From Streptomyces sp. Edi4 (GTDB lineage Bacteria; Actinomycetota; Actinomycetes; Streptomycetales; Streptomycetaceae), in the NCBI RefSeq assembly GCF_040253615.1, contig NZ_JBEJGY010000004.1, positions 4,340,001 through 4,404,000 on the forward strand: a stretch of DNA of 64,000 nucleotides, in the 5' to 3' direction. The notes under the pieces are model-generated. The model ran no database searches, was not told the DNA's origin, and saw nothing but the letters and a program-made list of their open reading frames with translations. Positions 60,589-64,000 of the stretch are shown here, one piece after another. A program made the position numbers and the translations under genes. Within the stretch, counting starts at the first letter, position 1; every line of letters begins with the position of its first letter.

Positions 60589-60629
60589 AATGCCCCAATC
60601 CTACGACCCCGCCCCCTCAAACCCGGCCC

Positions 60630-61015
60630 GGCCTACGCGCTGGGGATGCCCACGCGGGCCGGCACCAGCCCCGCCGGGGGCGCGGGGAACTTCGCGAGAA
60701 GCGACCACGGCCCGCAGTCGGCGCCCCTGGGGCTCCGCCCCAGACCCCGTGCGGCCTGAACGGCCTCGTCCTCAATCTCCCCCAAGGCCTTGAGGGCCAG
60801 GGGGGACCCCCATGACGGGCTGGGTTTGCCTCCATGGGCCCGCACCGAGACCGCCAGGGGCGGCGGGCTGTATGTGCGGGCCGGCACCAGCCCTGCCAGG
60901 GGCGCGGGGAACTGCGCGGGGAGCGCCCACGGTCCGCAGCCGGGGCACCTGGGGCACCTGGGGCTCCGCCCCGGACACGGGCCCGCGCCGAGACCGTCAG
61001 GGGCGGCCGCACTGA
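60630..61015. repeat. Dispersed intergenic repeat, cluster of several modules
   Basis: The 450-base gap between trmB and the lhgO-like gene is filled with the same modules as at 12.5, 26.8 and 41.3 kb. GGGGCGCGGGGAACT(T/G)CGCG occurs near 60677 and 60899, CCTGGGGCTCCGCCCC near 60726 and 60956, and a CCCCCAAGGCCTTGAGGGCC hairpin near 60780, followed by CCCATGACGGGCTG. No gene is present. Confidence 0.8.
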
Positions 61016-61039
61016 CGGGGTGCGCGCTGACCCAAACCG

Positions 61040-62245
61040 CTACGCGTCGCGCAAAACCGTCAGGGTGCGCGACGCGACCTCGCGGCCGATGGGGAGGGAC
61101 GCCGTCGCCGCGGGGCTCGGGGCGTTCAGGACGTGCACCGTCCGCGGCGCCTGACGGATCAGGAAGTCGTCCACCAGCGTGCCGTCCCGCAGCACCGCCT
61201 GCGCCCGCACCCCCGCCGGCGCGGGCCGCAGGTCGGCCTCGGTCACCGAGGGCAGCAGCCGCCGCACCGCATCGGTGAAGGCCCGCTTGGACCAGGAGCG
61301 GCGCAGCTCACCCGCCCCGTAACGCCAGTGGCGCCGGGCTATGCGCCACGAGCCGGGCCACGCGAGCGTGCCGGCCAGCTCGCGCGGCCGCACCGTGCGC
61401 CAGTCGTACCCCTCGCGGGCCGCCGCAGGCACCGCGTTGGGCCCGACGTGGACCGAGCCGTCCACACCCCGGGTGAGGTGGACGCCGAGGAAGGGGAAGG
61501 CGGGGTCGGGCACCGGGTACACCAGGCCTTTGACCAGGCCGGGCCTGGTCAGCTCGTAGTACTCGCCCCGGAACGGCACGATCCGTACGCCCGGTTCGTC
61601 GCCCGCGAGCCGCGCCACCCGGTCGCTGTGCAGCCCCGCGCAGTTGACCAGGGCGCGGGCGCGCAGCACCGTACCGTCGGCGGTGCGCACGGCGACGCCG
61701 AGCGGGGCGCGCCGGTCGACGCGGACGACCTCCGCGCCGTAGCGGACCTCCGCGCCGGACAGCTCCGCCAGACGCGCCGCCACCGCCCCGTAGTCGCACA
61801 CCCCCGTCGTACCCACGTGGATCGCGGCGAGGCCGGTCACCTCCGGCTCGTACTCCGCTATCTGGGGCGGGCCCAGCTCCCGTACCGGGATGCCGTTCTC
61901 GCGGCCGCGCTGGACCAGCGCGTGCAGCCGGGGCAGCTCCGCGCGCTCGGTGGCCACGATCAGCTTGCCGGTGACCTCGTGCGCGATGCCGTACCGCGCG
62001 CAGAACTCGACCATCTCGGCCGCGCCCCGCACCGCGAAGCGCGCCTTGAGGGAGCCGGGCTTGTAGTAGATGCCGCTGTGGATGACCCCGCTGTTGCGGC
62101 CCGTCTGGTGCCGGGCCGGGCCGGGCTCCTTCTCCAGGACCGTCACGCGTGTCCCGGGCGCCTCCCGCGTGAGCGCGTACGCCGTCGACAGGCCCACGAT
62201 CCCGCCGCCGACCACCAGCACGTCGCAGTCGTACGTCGTCGTCAC
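61040..62245 (-). CDS. lhgO: L-2-hydroxyglutarate oxidase-like FAD enzyme
   Basis: From GTG 62245, seven bases after GGGAGGTG, the protein is 401 residues. It has the FAD motif VLVVGGGIVGLSTAY, the segment HQTGRNSGVIHSGIYYKPGSLKA (in part), which is diagnostic of LhgO, and VNCAGLHSDRVARLAG and VPFRGEYYEL. The family oxidises L-2-hydroxyglutarate to 2-oxoglutarate, passing electrons to the membrane. The frame is open far upstream, but only this start gives a normal protein. The nearest alternatives are other DAO-family oxidases. Confidence 0.88.
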   Translation of the reverse strand: MTTTYDCDVLVVGGGIVGLSTAYALTREAPGTRVTVLEKEPGPARHQTGRNSGVIHSGIYYKPGSLKARFAVRGAAEMVEFCARYGIAHEVTGKLIVATERAELPRLHALVQRGRENGIPVRELGPPQIAEYEPEVTGLAAIHVGTTGVCDYGAVAARLAELSGAEVRYGAEVVRVDRRAPLGVAVRTADGTVLRARALVNCAGLHSDRVARLAGDEPGVRIVPFRGEYYELTRPGLVKGLVYPVPDPAFPFLGVHLTRGVDGSVHVGPNAVPAAAREGYDWRTVRPRELAGTLAWPGSWRIARRHWRYGAGELRRSWSKRAFTDAVRRLLPSVTEADLRPAPAGVRAQAVLRDGTLVDDFLIRQAPRTVHVLNAPSPAATASLPIGREVASRTLTVLRDA

Positions 62246-62355
62246 CCAGGCACCTCCCACCCCGGCTCGCGTCTTTCCCGGAGGACGGCCCCGGACCCCC
62301 TCACCACATACTGCACTGGCCCACTGACAATCCCGGTAAACGTCCCGGACGGCCG

Positions 62356-63771
62356 CTACGCCGGGGTCACGAGCAGCGGCCTCGCGCGTTCGCGCAGCTC
62401 GGCGACTCTCGGCTCGTCCCCATAGGGCTCCAGGCGGTGCAGCAGATCGCGGACGTACTCGGTGGTGCGCGCCGAGGAGATGCGGCCCGCGACCTCGACG
62501 GCCCGGGTGCCGGCCGCGCACGCCGCGTCCAGATTGCCCGATTCCAGCTCGGCCACGGCGCTGACCACCAGGCGCAGGCCGTGCGAGCGGACGAACTCCT
62601 CGGTGGGCCGCGACAGGGCCTGCTCGGTGAAGCGGCGCACCTGGCGGGGCGCCTTCAGGTCGCGGTAGCACTCGGCCGCGTCCGCCGCGAAGCGGTCGTA
62701 GGAGTAGAAGCCGAGCCAGGAGGGGTCGCAGTCGCCCTCGCGCGAGCGCTCGAGCCAGGACTCGGCGGCCTTGAGGGCGGCCTCCGCGGGGTGCCCGTCG
62801 CCGGCCTTGGCGTGGGCGCGGGCCTCCACCAGGCGGAAGAAGGACATGGTGCGGGCGGTGGCCAGGCCTCGGTTGCGTTCGACGGCGGCCTGCGCGAGGT
62901 CGACGCCCTCGTCGGCGAAGCCCCGGTAGGTGGCCTGGAGCGACATAGAGGCGAGCACATAGCCGCCGAGCGGTACGTCGGCGGCGGCGCGCGCGAGGCG
63001 CAGGGCCTGGATGTAGTAGCGCTGGGCGGCCTCCTGCTGGCCGGTGTCGAAGGCCATCCACCCGGCGAGCCGGGTCAGCTCGGCGGTCGCGCCGAACAGC
63101 GCCCGCCCCACCTCGTCGCTGTAGGAGCCGAGCAGCAGCGGGGCGGCATCCACCCGTAAGCACTCGGGCACCATGGACGAACGCCAGTCGCCGCCGCCGT
63201 ACTTGGAGTCCCAGCGGCGCGCGTCCTCGGCGGCCTCGCGCAGTTTGGCCACGTCGCTGTGGCCGACCTTCAGCGGTGGCAGGTCGGTCAGGTCGGTGCT
63301 GCGGGCCACCGAGGAGTCGGCCGGGGTGATGAGCCAGCGGGAGGCGGGGGTGGCGTAGGCGCTGACCGCGAAGGAGCCCGCGAGGGACTGCCAGATGCCG
63401 CCGCCCGCGCGCCGTCCGGCCAGATCCAGCCGGTACAGATCGGTCGCCGAGCGCACCGCCTCCGAAACGTCGCGCGGGAAGGCGAGCCCGACCTCGGGGG
63501 CCGGGTCCGCGTCCGCGAGGCCGATTTCGTGCAGCGGGACGGGCCGGCCCAGCTTGGCGCCGATGGCCGCGGCTATGAGATGCGGCGCGGCGCCCTGGGG
63601 CACCATGCCCTTGGAGACCCACCGCGCCACGGACGTCTTGTCGTAGCGAAGGGTCAGGCCCCGCTGCGCGCCGAGGTCGTTGACCCGGCGGGCGAGGCCC
63701 GCGTTGCTGATTCCCGCGAGGGCGAGAACGGTGCCGAGCTTCTCGTTGGGCCCGCGTTGCTCCCTGGACAT
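62356..63771 (-). CDS. NsdA-like sporulation-associated regulator with TPR-like helices, TTA codon
   Basis: The 471-residue protein begins MSREQRGPNEKLGTVLALAG and has an N-terminal HTH-like region (SNAGLARRVNDLGAQ...TSVARWVSKGMVPQG). A long all-helical part of TPR type follows (QQEAAQRYYIQALRLARAA, GDGHPAEAALKAAESWLERS). The layout is that of NsdA and related Streptomyces proteins that affect sporulation and antibiotic production. Codon 205 (plus-strand 63157-63159) is TTA, so full-length synthesis should need the bldA tRNA. ATG 63771 has GAGGGG seven bases upstream. The longer frame lacks conserved sequence. Confidence 0.85.
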   Translation of the reverse strand: MSREQRGPNEKLGTVLALAGISNAGLARRVNDLGAQRGLTLRYDKTSVARWVSKGMVPQGAAPHLIAAAIGAKLGRPVPLHEIGLADADPAPEVGLAFPRDVSEAVRSATDLYRLDLAGRRAGGGIWQSLAGSFAVSAYATPASRWLITPADSSVARSTDLTDLPPLKVGHSDVAKLREAAEDARRWDSKYGGGDWRSSMVPECLRVDAAPLLLGSYSDEVGRALFGATAELTRLAGWMAFDTGQQEAAQRYYIQALRLARAAADVPLGGYVLASMSLQATYRGFADEGVDLAQAAVERNRGLATARTMSFFRLVEARAHAKAGDGHPAEAALKAAESWLERSREGDCDPSWLGFYSYDRFAADAAECYRDLKAPRQVRRFTEQALSRPTEEFVRSHGLRLVVSAVAELESGNLDAACAAGTRAVEVAGRISSARTTEYVRDLLHRLEPYGDEPRVAELRERARPLLVTPA

Positions 63772-64000
63772 GCGCCACCCCTCGACACAGACGGCGTTCC
63801 CCGGGTGGTGTGGTGTCCGGTTCGTCGGCCGCAAAAGCATGTGGCCGTGCCCTCGGGAATATGCCACCCGTGAGGAACAGCAGTAAACACAGCGTAGTTC
63901 GCCGCATCCCGACCGTTAAGGGGCGGTCTTCCGTATGGCGAGATTGTTTTCCGTACGGTCGCCCGCCGACGCCCCCGGCGCCGGCGCGGGCGCGGACGCG
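63772..64000. promoter_or_regulatory. Upstream region of the NsdA-like gene, to window end
   Basis: It holds no gene that can be recognised. TTCCGTA occurs twice (near 63929 and 63951), flanking an AT-rich GAGATTGTTTT stretch, a plausible promoter or factor-binding area. The last 30 bases are a GC-only run, GCCGGCGCGGGCGCGG. Confidence 0.35.

Noticed and set aside
61040..63907. 955-residue fusion of a regulator-like upstream part with the LhgO-like enzyme
   Set aside because: The upstream part is a wrong-frame reading of the NsdA-like gene. A good ribosome-binding site and the family start support GTG 62245.

Overview
The window is chromosomal DNA from a Streptomyces (or very close relative). 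Codon third positions are strongly G/C, many starts are GTG, and the gene order dnaX-purD-purC-(ABC/two-component)-lsrL-purSQL-purF-purM-vdh-bldC-hrpA is, from memory, the order of the S. coelicolor core chromosome. Ten tRNA genes and the small SRP RNA are dispersed through it.

Layout. 1-6.4 kb: a type I restriction-modification operon (hsdM-hsdS-hsdR, minus strand) at the 3' side of a tRNA-Ser gene. 6.5-15.6 kb: SRP RNA, dnaX, purD, a two-helix membrane protein resembling a degenerate M48 peptidase, a DMFase-beta-like protein and purC. 15.6-19.7 kb: tRNA-Gly genes flanking an ABC exporter with its DesK/NarL-type two-component system. 19.8-30.4 kb: lsrL, purS-purQ-purL (purL carries a one-base frameshift), an MFS pump with a divergent TetR regulator, a mycothiol-enzyme-like gene, a tandem array of intergenic repeats, purF and purM. 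30.5-35.1 kb: DUF3073 gene, valine dehydrogenase, a conserved hypothetical, the developmental regulator bldC, a small HxxxC protein and a four-unit array of 116-bp repeats, each carrying the last 17 bases of the adjacent tRNA-Asp gene. 35.2-47.5 kb: hrpA, a thiol-redox pair (DsbA-like and CcdA-like), the tRNA operon Glu-Asp-Phe, a zincin, a lipoprotein, a DEAD-box helicase with an RGG/RDDR tail and an amino-acid permease. 48-52 kb: an accessory stretch just 3' of tRNA-Lys, with divergent arsO/arsR, a truncated GNAT gene, a small secreted protein, an IS30 transposase tail and a DUF1330 gene. 52.4-64 kb: a SigE-family sigma factor with a membrane protein, initiator tRNA, a PP2C/SpoIIE phosphatase broken by one base, an M23 peptidase behind a probable c-di-AMP (ydaO) riboswitch, an aldo/keto reductase, PrsW, TrmB, an L-2-hydroxyglutarate oxidase-like enzyme and a TTA-containing NsdA-like regulator.

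How the genes work together. Seven purine genes (purD, C, S, Q, L, F, M) supply much of de novo IMP synthesis; PurS, PurQ and PurL form one enzyme complex and are translationally coupled. bldC, lsrL, the NsdA-like gene and the riboswitch-M23 unit relate to development, nucleoid silencing and wall remodelling. Points of most interest: the tRNA-Asp 3'-end/terminator array, the TTA codon at position 13 of hsdR, the duplicated start of hsdS, two single-base frameshifts (purL and PP2C), and a family of dispersed intergenic repeats. All identifications come from reading the sequence; no database search was run.
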